Part shown: positions 44,430-52,739 of the stretch, one piece after another
Position numbering within the stretch: position 1 is the first letter of the stretch
Layout: every line of letters starts with the position of its first letter
IMG/VR virus record: IMGVR_UViG_3300021963_000021
Coordinates: 124,001 to 188,000 of that record
Source of the DNA: a virus
DNA: 64,000 nt
Strand: one strand, 5' to 3'
The notes under the pieces: model-generated
Told to the model about the DNA's origin: nothing
What the model saw: the letters and a program-made list of their open reading frames with translations, nothing else
The model's database searches: none
Made by a program: the position numbers and the translations under genes

Positions 44430-45164
44430 TTACGCCTGTGCTGGAATAATGTACTTGTAAACTGCTACACCGCTGTCAAGAGTGATTTGAATAGCACCTT
44501 CGTTTGACAAAGACATCTTTGTGTTGTTTACATCAGCAATCTTTAAAATGCTTAAGATTGGCATCACTGGCCAAGTCCAGCCACGATCTAGTTTACCTGC
44601 TACATTTTGTGCGAATACAAATTCGCCACCGTGTGTTGACAAGTCACCAAATGTAAACTTTAGATTTCCACCTTCTGTCTTAGCAAGGAATGTTGGATGT
44701 TCGTTGTGAGCACCTGCTTGGAAGTTAAAACGTGTAACAGAAGCAACGCTTGGCTCTAGTTCAACGTCCCACTTAACACCACGGAATTTCACAGACTTCA
44801 TCTTTTCGTTGATGACTTCTTGATTCATAAAACGATAGTCGTTTTTAAAGTCGCCGTCTTTGTTTTCAAAGTGAATGCCAACTGGAATAGTTTCTCCGTT
44901 GCGTTCTGCTGTAGTGATACTGATTTTAGCATCATCTTTGTATTCGTTGCCATCGAGCAAATACTTTAGTTTATTAAGCTGAGGCATACCAAATGTACCA
45001 ATCATGTCTGGATATGGCTGGTATGTAGTAGCTTCCATAATAACAGAACGGTCTTCAGCCATTGAAAAGAATGTAGTTGACTCTTCTGTTCCTGTAATTT
45101 TAACTGTAGTCAAGAACCCTAGGTTCTGTGTATGACTAACGATGTCTTGTAAAATATCTTTCAT
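44430..45164 (-). CDS. 45: DNA polymerase sliding clamp (gp45-like)
   Basis: 244 aa, close to the 228 aa of T4 gp45. It follows the two-domain clamp layout with conserved strands (FLTTVKITGTEESTTFFSM, MIGTFGMPQLNKLKYLLDG and VAVYKYIIPAQA) and lies directly downstream of DNA polymerase. The trimeric ring holds gp43 on DNA and, in T4, also activates late transcription through gp33/gp55; neither is in this window. Preceded by CCGGAGAAT and a TCTAAATA promoter-like octamer. Confidence 0.85.
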   Translation of the reverse strand: MKDILQDIVSHTQNLGFLTTVKITGTEESTTFFSMAEDRSVIMEATTYQPYPDMIGTFGMPQLNKLKYLLDGNEYKDDAKISITTAERNGETIPVGIHFENKDGDFKNDYRFMNQEVINEKMKSVKFRGVKWDVELEPSVASVTRFNFQAGAHNEHPTFLAKTEGGNLKFTFGDLSTHGGEFVFAQNVAGKLDRGWTWPVMPILSILKIADVNNTKMSLSNEGAIQITLDSGVAVYKYIIPAQA

Positions 45165-45191
45165 TAAGATTCTCCGGTTATATTAAGATTA

Positions 45192-45199
45192 TATTTAGA
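45192..45199 (-). promoter_or_regulatory. Promoter-like octamer TCTAAATA
   Basis: TCTAAATA on the - strand, in the 60-base gap between polymerase and clamp, differs at two positions from TATAAATA. Predicted start is about 45186, leaving a 22-nt leader with CCGGAGAAT. A weaker match than the other octamers. Confidence 0.3.
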
Positions 45200-45224
45200 T
45201 TTATGTGAAAAAGCAAGAGCTAAA

Positions 45225-47897
45225 TCACTCAAAATCAAACAATTTACTGAATGTGTTATCACTGCGTGTTGAACTAATGTCCCATTCCAACACTCCGATT
45301 AGGTTTTCTAACTTTTCATCGATAACTGTGGTTTCCATTTCGGCATCATCGAACGGTAGTTCTTTGAACCATTGCGGCAAACGTAGTTCGTCTACCGGAT
45401 ACGCTACTGAAGTATAGCCCATTGGGTTATCTCTGACTTTACAAACAATCACTTTAGCACCGTCAGTGATGCCCATTGAGTACTTGTCATCCATCATGCG
45501 TTTGAGAGTATTCCAATTAAGACTTGCTCTAACATGACCAGGCATGTTAGTCTTACCAGCCTTCTTCTCTTTTGCGGCGTATTCTGTAATGTTGTTGGCA
45601 CGTTTGGGAGAGCCTTTCTCCCAACCTGGGCGAGTTTTAAATTCTGTACGGAAATTAGTGATGTGTTCTAGTACTTCTTCTTTTGAAGCACCGGTTAGCA
45701 CTTTTTCTAATACATCACTTAAGAAGTTTTGAATGACTACTGGAGTATCACTGCGTTTAAGGTCTAGACCCATGGCCTTGATCTTACCAGGTTTACCATC
45801 TACATCACTGCGCTTGCCTTCTTTGTCATAGTAAAGCACAGCATAACGCTTCTTAGTAATGAACAGACCTTTTGACGCAACAATTTCACGACCTGCTTTA
45901 ATAACTTCGCCACGAGTCTTTGGACAATGGAACTGTTCTGTCATCATTTTAGGAAAACTCTGATTGACTTCGTCGGCTATTTGATCATACAACTGTACTA
46001 CAGTTTCTTTACTCCAAGGCAAGTGCCCAGATTCAATTTCTTTTCTCAGTACAGGGTATGCTGAAAAGTAGCAGGAGTCAGTATCACCATAGATAACAGC
46101 CTTGCCTTTGTAATCATATTCGCCACAAATGATTTCATTTATCTTTGAGGCCATGTGTTTGACAATAGTCCTGCCTGTGAGTGTAGTGGATTGACCGATT
46201 CTATTATCAAAGAAGCGGCAACCAGGATTAAGAATAGCGCCATAAAGACTATTGAGGTTAATTTTCTTAACAAGCTGTCGTTTGTCCCAGTATTCTTCTT
46301 CAATTTTATTTCCACTTGCTATACATTCCTTTAGTTTAGCTTGCATTTCTTTACGTTCAGCATACCAACGCTTTAGCAGTCCTGGAATAATACCATCTTT
46401 TTCATAGGTAAAGATAGTTCCGTTAGAACTGATCATCCAGGGCTGACCAGAATCAAATATGAGATCATTGATCTGTGCGCCAGTTAATGTATCACTGCCG
46501 CCATTTTCCCAGTCAATGACGATTTCTTTAGCAATGTTTCGTTCCATTACATACTCATACTCCAAGCTACCGAACATTCCTTCCCATGCTGCCGCAAAAG
46601 ATTTACCATGCCGCACCATTTGATCGTCAATATAGTTCTTTGTGTAGTCTGGACGAAGTTGACCGACAATGGTTTCCGGTCCCATGTTTAGCGCACGAAT
46701 CGCAGACGGATACAGTGAGTTCAAGTCAACTGATCCGATCCATTCGTGAATGCCTTTCTTGGGATAAGCAACATAAGCACCTGCTGCCTGTGTGGATTCT
46801 GTGTCGTCACGTCTCTTACGATTCGGTACAACAAAGCCTCTACGATGTGCTTCGTTGATAATTGCCTGCTCAGTAACAGCAACCGCACCCATCGCAGTCT
46901 GTAGTAACACAGTATTTTCGTGGGCAATCTTGTTAGCTAGATCCAAAAACTGTAGTTTCTTATCTAACTTGTCTAGCAGTGCTGTGTCTTGTCTGTTGTA
47001 TTCGATGAATTTTTTAAAGTCGTTGTTGTAAAGTTGATCCAGTGTACCTTCGTAGACTGTTTTGTTTTCACCGATCTCCATTTCACCAATAGCATCTAGT
47101 CGATATGTGTGTCGTTCTTCATATGTGTACTTTCTATAAAGTTCGAGACTATCAAGATGTACACGCCCTACTAGATCATATGTGACAGCCTGGCGACCAA
47201 ACTTTTCAAACTCACGTTTTTTAGGAAACTGATTCCATAAACAGAATCGACGTGTATCTTCTTTTGACAACGCTTTTGTTACACGGTTAACGGTGTATGG
47301 AATATCGAAACCTTCTGAATTCCAACCACTTAACACATCAGCATCTTCAATGAGTGTTAAGAAGTTGTCAAGAAGATCTGCTTCGTTGTCAAAAAGATAT
47401 GTGTTTGGAAATTCTGCTACTGCCTTTTCTGCTTCTGCCATTGACATAGTCTTTGGAGGTACAGCAAGACAGATTAATGTGTTAAGCCATTGTAAGTGAA
47501 CAGCAATCGCAGTGATCGGCATAAACGCATCATCTGGTGAAGCATACCCACGTTCGGGATCAAAGTCTACTTCAATGTCAAAGAATGCTACGTTTAGTTT
47601 TGGGGAATCTTGATTAAGATAGTTTTCTTCAAGACAACGGAATATAGGATTAATATCAGATTCATAAAGTTTCTGACTTCCGTGTATTTTTTGTTCTTTG
47701 TGGAATTCTTTTAGATTTTTACAAGTAACACGACTCAGCGGAATGCCGTGAGTACTAACATACTTGCCTTTAGGATCTTGATAATAAAAAAGATATTTGG
47801 CAGCATATTCTTTAAACTGTCTGCGACCATCTTTATCTCTTTCGACAACAGAGATAAGATCACTGTCTCTGTCGTAGTAAGCATCTACGTAACTCAT
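45225..47897 (-). CDS. 43: DNA polymerase, family B (gp43-like)
   Basis: 890 aa from the ATG with AAGGAG upstream (T4 gp43 is 898). Exonuclease motifs: D107-I-E109 (AFFDIEVDFD), SGWNSEGFDIP, and YNRQDTALLD. Polymerase motifs: DLNSLYPSAIRAL (motif A), KKINLNSLYGAI (motif B), IYGDTDSCYFS (motif C), and a late KKRYAVLYYDKEG. So both proofreading and synthesis sites are intact. Replicates the phage genome with the clamp encoded next to it. Confidence 0.97.
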   Translation of the reverse strand: MSYVDAYYDRDSDLISVVERDKDGRRQFKEYAAKYLFYYQDPKGKYVSTHGIPLSRVTCKNLKEFHKEQKIHGSQKLYESDINPIFRCLEENYLNQDSPKLNVAFFDIEVDFDPERGYASPDDAFMPITAIAVHLQWLNTLICLAVPPKTMSMAEAEKAVAEFPNTYLFDNEADLLDNFLTLIEDADVLSGWNSEGFDIPYTVNRVTKALSKEDTRRFCLWNQFPKKREFEKFGRQAVTYDLVGRVHLDSLELYRKYTYEERHTYRLDAIGEMEIGENKTVYEGTLDQLYNNDFKKFIEYNRQDTALLDKLDKKLQFLDLANKIAHENTVLLQTAMGAVAVTEQAIINEAHRRGFVVPNRKRRDDTESTQAAGAYVAYPKKGIHEWIGSVDLNSLYPSAIRALNMGPETIVGQLRPDYTKNYIDDQMVRHGKSFAAAWEGMFGSLEYEYVMERNIAKEIVIDWENGGSDTLTGAQINDLIFDSGQPWMISSNGTIFTYEKDGIIPGLLKRWYAERKEMQAKLKECIASGNKIEEEYWDKRQLVKKINLNSLYGAILNPGCRFFDNRIGQSTTLTGRTIVKHMASKINEIICGEYDYKGKAVIYGDTDSCYFSAYPVLRKEIESGHLPWSKETVVQLYDQIADEVNQSFPKMMTEQFHCPKTRGEVIKAGREIVASKGLFITKKRYAVLYYDKEGKRSDVDGKPGKIKAMGLDLKRSDTPVVIQNFLSDVLEKVLTGASKEEVLEHITNFRTEFKTRPGWEKGSPKRANNITEYAAKEKKAGKTNMPGHVRASLNWNTLKRMMDDKYSMGITDGAKVIVCKVRDNPMGYTSVAYPVDELRLPQWFKELPFDDAEMETTVIDEKLENLIGVLEWDISSTRSDNTFSKLFDFE

Positions 47898-47903
47898 TTT
47901 TTT

Positions 47904-47927
47904 CTCCTTGCGATTTTTGGCTCGCAA
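47904..47927 (-). promoter_or_regulatory. RNA hairpin at the gp43 ribosome-binding site (putative autoregulatory operator)
   Basis: In the mRNA sense, a 6-bp stem UUGCGA/UCGCAA (47927-47922 and 47913-47908) closes an 8-nt loop GCCAAAAA. The 3' arm runs straight into the Shine-Dalgarno GGAG (47907-47904), 6 nt before the AUG. T4 gp43 represses its own translation by binding a stem with an 8-nt loop in the same position; the loop sequence here differs. Confidence 0.6.
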
Positions 47928-47969
47928 ATACCAAACTAGTCATTTATGGCTGACGAGACCGTACTCATA

Positions 47970-48260
47970 TTAATTAATTAGCATTCTAACTAGGCCGAAT
48001 GTGTCAATTGCGGTTAGCAAGATGTAGTTAGCCAACATGCCAAACGATTTCCTAGTATAAGCAGCCCAAGCATACATAGCACAGCCGCTGATCCAAATAG
48101 GATATAACGCAAGTAACGGGGGATTCGGGACGGTGATTGCCATAGTAATACTACACCCAATACTAACAGCCCAGGCAAGCAGCTCAATAATAAAACGGAA
48201 AGGATGACTATTCCAATCATCACGGATCCAATCAAATGTTGGTTTGAATAGATCTATCAT
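47970..48260 (-). CDS. Small multi-spanning membrane protein
   Basis: 96 aa with about three membrane segments: FIIELLAWAVSIGCSITMAI, LLALYPIWISGCAMYAW and GMLANYILLTAIDTFGLVRM. Soluble, acidic N-terminus (DWIRDDW). ATGA overlap with the DsbA-like gene. Resembles the small PnuC-like or carrier-like membrane proteins in layout, but no transporter signature is visible. Confidence 0.6.
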   Translation of the reverse strand: MIDLFKPTFDWIRDDWNSHPFRFIIELLAWAVSIGCSITMAITVPNPPLLALYPIWISGCAMYAWAAYTRKSFGMLANYILLTAIDTFGLVRMLIN

Positions 48261-48523
48261 TCAGAATCGGGCAAACGCTTAGTTACACCAAGAATCATTT
48301 CAATCTCGTCCCATTCTTCTTCGTGAGATTTCCAATTATCTTTGTGAGCAATCTTAATTGCTTTATTAATAATACTTGGTTTGATTTGTAGCTCTTCTGC
48401 TACTGCTTTGACAGTCTCTTTGAGACCTTCTTGTAGATCTTCTACTTCACGTAATACATTGCCGCCTTCGTTAATAAGGCGTTCTAATTTTGCTTTTTCT
48501 TCAGGACCATACATCTTTGCCAT
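48257..48523 (-). CDS. dsbA: DsbA-like double-stranded DNA-binding protein
   Basis: 88 aa, against 89 for T4 DsbA. The C-terminal half is similar in pattern: VAEELQIKPSIINKAIKIAHKDNW against AKDELGVDGKMFNRLLALYHKDN in T4, split here by one residue or two. T4 DsbA binds near late promoters and enhances late transcription. Well-spaced AAGGAG before the ATG. Function by resemblance only. Confidence 0.6.
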   Translation of the reverse strand: MAKMYGPEEKAKLERLINEGGNVLREVEDLQEGLKETVKAVAEELQIKPSIINKAIKIAHKDNWKSHEEEWDEIEMILGVTKRLPDSE

Positions 48524-48580
48524 ATAATAAACTCCTTGTTACAGTCTATTATATATGACCTAGGCCCTGAAGAGCAAATA

Positions 48581-49198
48581 TTATCCTACCAAAATGTGTA
48601 GTGCGTGTTCGTAGTGTTTTTTACGATCTTCTAAACCAATAGTGCCACCGTTAATACGTTTGGTCATTGTTAGAATATCGCCAGAGTCGGCGAATTGATT
48701 TAAATTATTTGCTGCCCAAAACCAACCTGCTGAAAGAACTGCTCCCGGAGATGTCTCTAGTAATTCTGGTTCTTCAAGTAAGTCTGCTCCGAGTGCTTCA
48801 CCGCAGGCACGATAGTTATTTTTACCAGTGACTTGGATTAGCCCGCGACCGCGATATTTAAAACCTTCACCGCTGGCTTCGTCACCGTTGCCCATACGAT
48901 TAGCATACACTCTATTAGCAATCATTTGTGGCTTGCGTTCGTAGTGTGCTGCTGTGGCATCATCTGGGAAATATTTTGGGAATGTGCCTCTTAGTCCCTT
49001 TGCTCCATAGTTGAGATTCTCAACCATGAAATTAAAATTACCACTTTCATGAGCACACTGAGCAAGGAAAGCAGCTTGCCTTGCTGGTGTCATGATATCG
49101 AACAATTCAAATGTTTCTACAAAACCTTCATACAGTTCTGCTACTCTTTGCTTTTTAGCCTCAGGAAAGGCTTCTTGAATTTGTTCTAAAAGAATCAT
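48581..49198 (-). CDS. Endolysin, glycoside hydrolase family 19 type
   Basis: 205 aa. GH19 pattern: the catalytic Glu in QCAHESGNFNF (near residue 51), then YRGRGLIQVTGKNNY, and GGTIGLEDRKKHYE near the C-terminus. GH19 endolysins cut the glycan chains of peptidoglycan. No signal peptide, so release depends on the holin, which lies 12 kb away on the same strand. AAGGACAAGAG precedes the start. Confidence 0.9.
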   Translation of the reverse strand: MILLEQIQEAFPEAKKQRVAELYEGFVETFELFDIMTPARQAAFLAQCAHESGNFNFMVENLNYGAKGLRGTFPKYFPDDATAAHYERKPQMIANRVYANRMGNGDEASGEGFKYRGRGLIQVTGKNNYRACGEALGADLLEEPELLETSPGAVLSAGWFWAANNLNQFADSGDILTMTKRINGGTIGLEDRKKHYEHALHILVG

Positions 49199-49208
49199 CT
49201 CTTGTCCT

Positions 49209-50021
49209 TTATTCTGCTAGAGTCTTGTGGAGATCCCACTCACCGCCCATTTTTTCGTAAGTAACAGCAGCAAATGCCTGAGCCTTAGCAGACTCGTTGA
49301 ATTTGCTAGTACCTACTCTGTTTGCCCACTGCCATAGATTCTTGTCAAGTGGATCAATCTGCATTGTGCCTTGACTTTCGCTAACAATCTGTAAGCAACG
49401 CTTGAATGTTAGTCTGTCTGCGCTTTCTTTAACAGCAACTTTCTTTTTATCTTTGACCGCTTTCTTCATCGGCTCTTTCTTGTCGCCGTCTTTGTCCATG
49501 TCTAAGAAGTCTGGTTTAGATCCTTCAGCAACCTTCTTATCTTTCTTTTTCTTAGCAATAGCTATAGCGGCCTGCTGTTTAGCATTAGCAGCTTCTTTGA
49601 CTTTTTTCTTTGTTGTTTCTGGCTTGTCATCGTCATCAACTTCTGGCTTGTTATCATCAGAACCGCCGTAGTTGCCTGGACCAGCTTTGTGAACGATACC
49701 TGTTTTAGTCTTAGTAACAGTACCACCTTTAGCAGTTTTCTTGCTGTCGCCGACTTTCATTTCTTCTTTGACTGCGCCTTTCTTCTTGTCAGCAACAGCT
49801 TTTTTCATTGGCTCTTTTTTGTTGCCGTCTTTGTCCATGTCTAAGAAGTCTGGTTTAGCTTTTTTAGCTTCTGCCAATACTGTTGATAGTCCAGCTAGCA
49901 CACGGATTTCAGCATCTTCTGATAGCTGAATCTTTGGCGCTGCCGCTTCAGTTATCGTTACTGCTTTTTTAGCAGGTGTTTCGAAACTTGCGATTTTAGA
50001 TACTAGTGCTTTGAAATCCAT
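49209..50021 (-). CDS. Lys/Ala-rich phage protein with EF-hand-like repeats
   Basis: 270 aa from the ATG after AAGGATAATATC; an upstream in-frame start would overlap the preceding gene and is less likely. The sequence KPDFLDMDKDG(N/D)KKEPMKKAV occurs twice, about 105 residues apart; it has the D-x-D-x-D-G spacing of a calcium-binding loop. Otherwise Lys/Ala/Glu-rich and probably disordered, with a folded C-terminus (FKRCLQIVSE...NLWQWANRV). Such proteins are common near head genes of marine T4-like phages; an internal head or scaffold role is inference. Confidence 0.65.
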   Translation of the reverse strand: MDFKALVSKIASFETPAKKAVTITEAAAPKIQLSEDAEIRVLAGLSTVLAEAKKAKPDFLDMDKDGNKKEPMKKAVADKKKGAVKEEMKVGDSKKTAKGGTVTKTKTGIVHKAGPGNYGGSDDNKPEVDDDDKPETTKKKVKEAANAKQQAAIAIAKKKKDKKVAEGSKPDFLDMDKDGDKKEPMKKAVKDKKKVAVKESADRLTFKRCLQIVSESQGTMQIDPLDKNLWQWANRVGTSKFNESAKAQAFAAVTYEKMGGEWDLHKTLAE

Positions 50022-50025
50022 GATA

Positions 50026-50373
50026 TTATCCTTGGGTTTTGTAATTTTTCCATTGTTCAAGAAGCTGACTTTCAACTTCCTGCTTTGCTGATTCGTCGAG
50101 ATCTAGATCACCTTCGTCGGCATTATCTTGATCTGCGGGTTCAAATTTCTTTTGATATTCTAAATGATGAGAAACAGTGTCTAGATAATCAGAAGCTAGA
50201 GTTATTTTCTTTGAAACCCAACCTTCTAAATTATCGCCTGGCTGAATCATATGAAACAGCTTGATAGCATATTCTGCTGCTTTGTAAAGCTCAGCTTTAG
50301 CCATAGAAGCTTCGTGATCGTGATGATCTGCTTCATACGGAATAGTCTGGTTTTCTTTGAATACCTTTTTCAT
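50026..50373 (-). CDS. Conserved phage protein, probable head-associated
   Basis: 115 aa, helical, His/Asp-rich start (YEADHHDHEASMAKAELYK) and acidic C-terminal part. No Shine-Dalgarno sequence; the ATG lies 6 nt after a late-promoter octamer, so the message may be leaderless. Met24 is an alternative start. Function unknown. Confidence 0.65.
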   Translation of the reverse strand: MKKVFKENQTIPYEADHHDHEASMAKAELYKAAEYAIKLFHMIQPGDNLEGWVSKKITLASDYLDTVSHHLEYQKKFEPADQDNADEGDLDLDESAKQEVESQLLEQWKNYKTQG

Positions 50374-50378
50374 AGTTG

Positions 50379-50386
50379 TATTTATC
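50379..50386 (-). promoter_or_regulatory. T4-type late promoter octamer GATAAATA
   Basis: GATAAATA on the - strand overlaps the stop codon of the upstream gene. Six nt after it lies the ATG of the next gene (50373), so with T4 spacing transcription would start on the start codon. Confidence 0.5.
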
Positions 50387-50642
50387 TTTTGATAGCAGAG
50401 CCGCTGCCAAACAAACTAGTGCCTTGATCTAGGGCATTTTTAGCTGTGCCGTCTGCATTTTTACGTTGTGAAACTTTTGGCTGTGGTGGCGCTTTTGTAC
50501 CGGATTTTCCAGGACTTCCTGTGTAGCTTTTCTTACCACGTGCTGGACCTGGGCTAATATGAGGGTTAGGAACGCTAGCAATATTACCAGCGGATGTTGC
50601 TCCGGCAGTTGCTGTTTCCCTTAATATGTCTGATATTTTCAT
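50382..50642 (-). CDS. Small Gly/Pro/Lys-rich phage protein
   Basis: 86 aa, Ser/Gly/Pro/Lys-rich (ISPGPARGKKSYTGSPGKSG), probably disordered and basic. Linked by ATGA overlap to the upstream gene. Similar low-complexity proteins occur among internal head proteins of T4-like phages; no direct evidence here. Confidence 0.65.
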   Translation of the reverse strand: MKISDILRETATAGATSAGNIASVPNPHISPGPARGKKSYTGSPGKSGTKAPPQPKVSQRKNADGTAKNALDQGTSLFGSGSAIKR

Positions 50643-50824
50643 TTTATTTCTCTAATATTATTTACTAATGCGTCTTTACCGTACTGGGCTCTAAGTAGCC
50701 TTCTAGCCATTTCTTTATTTTTAGCAGTTACTGTAGTGTCGATCATTTGGCTATAGCCAGGCTGTTTTACTTTAACACGAGCACTCCAAAATTTAAAAGG
50801 AAATGTAACTTCTTCGGCTCTCAT
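50639..50824 (-). CDS. Small basic phage protein
   Basis: 61 aa, basic, beta-alpha-like (FPFKFWSARVKVKQPGYSQM, then MARRLLRAQYGKDALVNNIREIK). ATGA overlaps at both ends. A late-promoter octamer (50844-50851) lies 20 nt upstream inside the previous gene. Function unknown. Confidence 0.6.
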   Translation of the reverse strand: MRAEEVTFPFKFWSARVKVKQPGYSQMIDTTVTAKNKEMARRLLRAQYGKDALVNNIREIK

Positions 50825-52665
50825 TTCTTTTTACCCTGTCTCATATTTATTTGCCAATGTGCCAATTGTTTTTTACGAGGGCTAGCTGAATCGCTGCTGC
50901 GAATCTTTTTTAACTGAGCAATAGTCATGCCCTTTCTAATACCGTGACGTTTACTATCGCCTTTGTCTTGCGGGTTTTTACCATCAGCAAAATTTTCGTC
51001 TACATTATATGTTGGATCAGTCTTCTGCCGTTTCATTTTTTTAGGCTGCTTAGGATCTTTAGGGTCGATGTCTGTTGTAGTAAGTCCTGATTTTTCTAGA
51101 CCTTTGATATATTTGTGTTCTTCTTCTTCGCTGCCAAAGGAAAAAATTGTACTAGGAGGTCCCTTACCGAAGTCGTGTTTACCTAGACCTTTCATATTGC
51201 TTATGTGCTGTCCTAGTTTATACCAATCGTATACATCACTTACATCGACCCTAACTGTACCGGCTGGCATAGTAGGTTTAACTTCCGGGCCGCGCGGCTG
51301 TTCGTTTGGATGTTGGTCTTCATCTTGCTTGTTTATATCAAAGTCTGGCTCATCATCTTGGCCAAATATTTTTTCTAAGAATTCACCTACATACCAAAAC
51401 CAGTTTTTAAAATGCCCAGGATTAGTATCGTAATCCATGTGTGCTGAGTGCGATGCGGCATTATAAAGATTTTTTAGTTGAGGTTTAACACTGAACTCAC
51501 TCGCTACTCTAGTTAACTCTTTGCTAATCCTATTAGCACCTTCTTCGTCTTCATGTTGTTCTACACCGAAGCTGGCTTCTCTATAAGCACCTAATAACGC
51601 TCTACCAGCTTTAGGATCCATGCTTTGCCATGATGTTGATGCTTCTTGTATACTTTCGATAGCTGGTTTATCAAACAGGTTCGGGTATTTCTTATTGAAG
51701 TGTCTCATGATCACACCGCCTATAGCGTGTGCTTCATTCTCGTCACTGCTGCCGGTTTCGCCGCTGTTTTTGTTTAGTTGATGATGAGTTAGCTGTTTCC
51801 AATGTACTAGTTCATGGGCCAGGGTTCTCATAATATCTAATGGATGTCTGTTTTTAACTCCTACGTAGATAACTTTTTCATCATTTTCTAATTTGCCAAA
51901 TGTAGGTTGATCGGAGTTATCTATTTTTTTCAGTAGCACTATCTTAGGTAACTTCTTTATTCCTAACTGTTTCATAGCAATAGGAAAGAACTTTCTTAAA
52001 ACACTTTTTAGATCAGTATCGATATTTTCTTTAACTTCTTCGTCTTTGTCACCGCTAGAATGAACAGCAATCATCTTACCTCTATCTAAGCTCTGTAACT
52101 TTTGCGGTTCATGTTTTTCATCGCCTTGACCTACACGCCTGGCACGTTTAAAGCCGTCTAGAATTTTTTGTAGGCTGTCTTCGTCTGCTTGGTACTTGAT
52201 ACCAATACCGCCCGCAGCTTCCCAAGCAGTAATGTTGCTGCCTCTATCATCAATTAGTACGTTAGGCATGCCGTTGGCATTTTTAGCATACTTGGCTTTG
52301 TTAGAAACAATATAGATATTCTTTGGAGGTATGTTTAAATGTTTGTTGATCCAGACTTTTTTGTAGTGTGCGGATCCTTCATGATCACCACGCAACGGAC
52401 TAGAGCAGATGTTGTAACTGTCTGCGGCCTGTACTACCATTTGTAATAGTTTATCTGCTGTGGGGAACTTAGGCAATCGAGCAAAGAAATCTGTACCTAC
52501 CATTTTATTTAAAGTAGGGTCTGTTTTTGCTGGAGGAATATCTCTGTAGTTGCCGCTTTCAATACCGGCAAGTTTTGCGTACTCAGTAAAAAAGTCAGCG
52601 AGAACACCGTCCATGTCAACATAGACTTCCATTCCTTCTGGTAATTTTAAATCGTTAGCTTTCAT
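50821..52665 (-). CDS. HAD phosphatase-metallopeptidase fusion protein
   Basis: 614 aa from the ATG that overlaps the stop of a 24-codon upstream gene (TAATG). Residues ~12-175 are a HAD domain: D17-x-D19 (VYVDMDGVLADFF) and VLIDDRGSNITAWEAAGG, as in 5'-nucleotidase-like HADs. Residues ~220-330 hold a zinc-metallopeptidase motif H284-E-x-x-H288 (LAHELVHWKQ) and a likely third ligand E311 (NEAHAIGG). The rest is charged and partly repetitive, ending in a basic tail (RKKQLAHWQINMRQGKKK). Possible internal head protein or polyfunctional enzyme. Substrates unknown. Confidence 0.75.
   Translation of the reverse strand: MKANDLKLPEGMEVYVDMDGVLADFFTEYAKLAGIESGNYRDIPPAKTDPTLNKMVGTDFFARLPKFPTADKLLQMVVQAADSYNICSSPLRGDHEGSAHYKKVWINKHLNIPPKNIYIVSNKAKYAKNANGMPNVLIDDRGSNITAWEAAGGIGIKYQADEDSLQKILDGFKRARRVGQGDEKHEPQKLQSLDRGKMIAVHSSGDKDEEVKENIDTDLKSVLRKFFPIAMKQLGIKKLPKIVLLKKIDNSDQPTFGKLENDEKVIYVGVKNRHPLDIMRTLAHELVHWKQLTHHQLNKNSGETGSSDENEAHAIGGVIMRHFNKKYPNLFDKPAIESIQEASTSWQSMDPKAGRALLGAYREASFGVEQHEDEEGANRISKELTRVASEFSVKPQLKNLYNAASHSAHMDYDTNPGHFKNWFWYVGEFLEKIFGQDDEPDFDINKQDEDQHPNEQPRGPEVKPTMPAGTVRVDVSDVYDWYKLGQHISNMKGLGKHDFGKGPPSTIFSFGSEEEEHKYIKGLEKSGLTTTDIDPKDPKQPKKMKRQKTDPTYNVDENFADGKNPQDKGDSKRHGIRKGMTIAQLKKIRSSDSASPRKKQLAHWQINMRQGKKK
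50844..50851 (-). promoter_or_regulatory. T4-type late promoter octamer AATAAATA
   Basis: AATAAATA on the - strand inside the 3' end of the HAD-metallopeptidase gene. Predicted transcription start is about 50838, giving a 14-nt leader (with GGGTAAAAAG) for the gene at 50824. Confidence 0.45.
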
Positions 52666-52739
52666 TAATGTTGCCCGTATGGATTTAAAGGGCGATCTTC
52701 TTCGCCTTGTTGTTCTGGATAAACAGGATATTGGTTCAT
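52665..52739 (-). CDS. 24-codon small protein, coupled on both sides
   Basis: An ATG-TAA frame of 24 codons (M-N-Q-Y-P-V-Y-P..., ending G-Q-H). Its ATG overlaps the TGA of the upstream A-type carrier gene (ATGA) and its TAA overlaps the ATG of the HAD fusion gene (TAATG). This double coupling is the pattern of real genes throughout this region. The peptide is Pro/Tyr/Glu-rich; function unknown. Confidence 0.55.
   Translation of the reverse strand: MNQYPVYPEQQGEEDRPLNPYGQH

Noticed and set aside
50963-51433. 156-codon + strand frame opposite the HAD-metallopeptidase gene
   Set aside because: Antisense of a real gene, Ser/Cys/Pro-rich composition typical of shadows.
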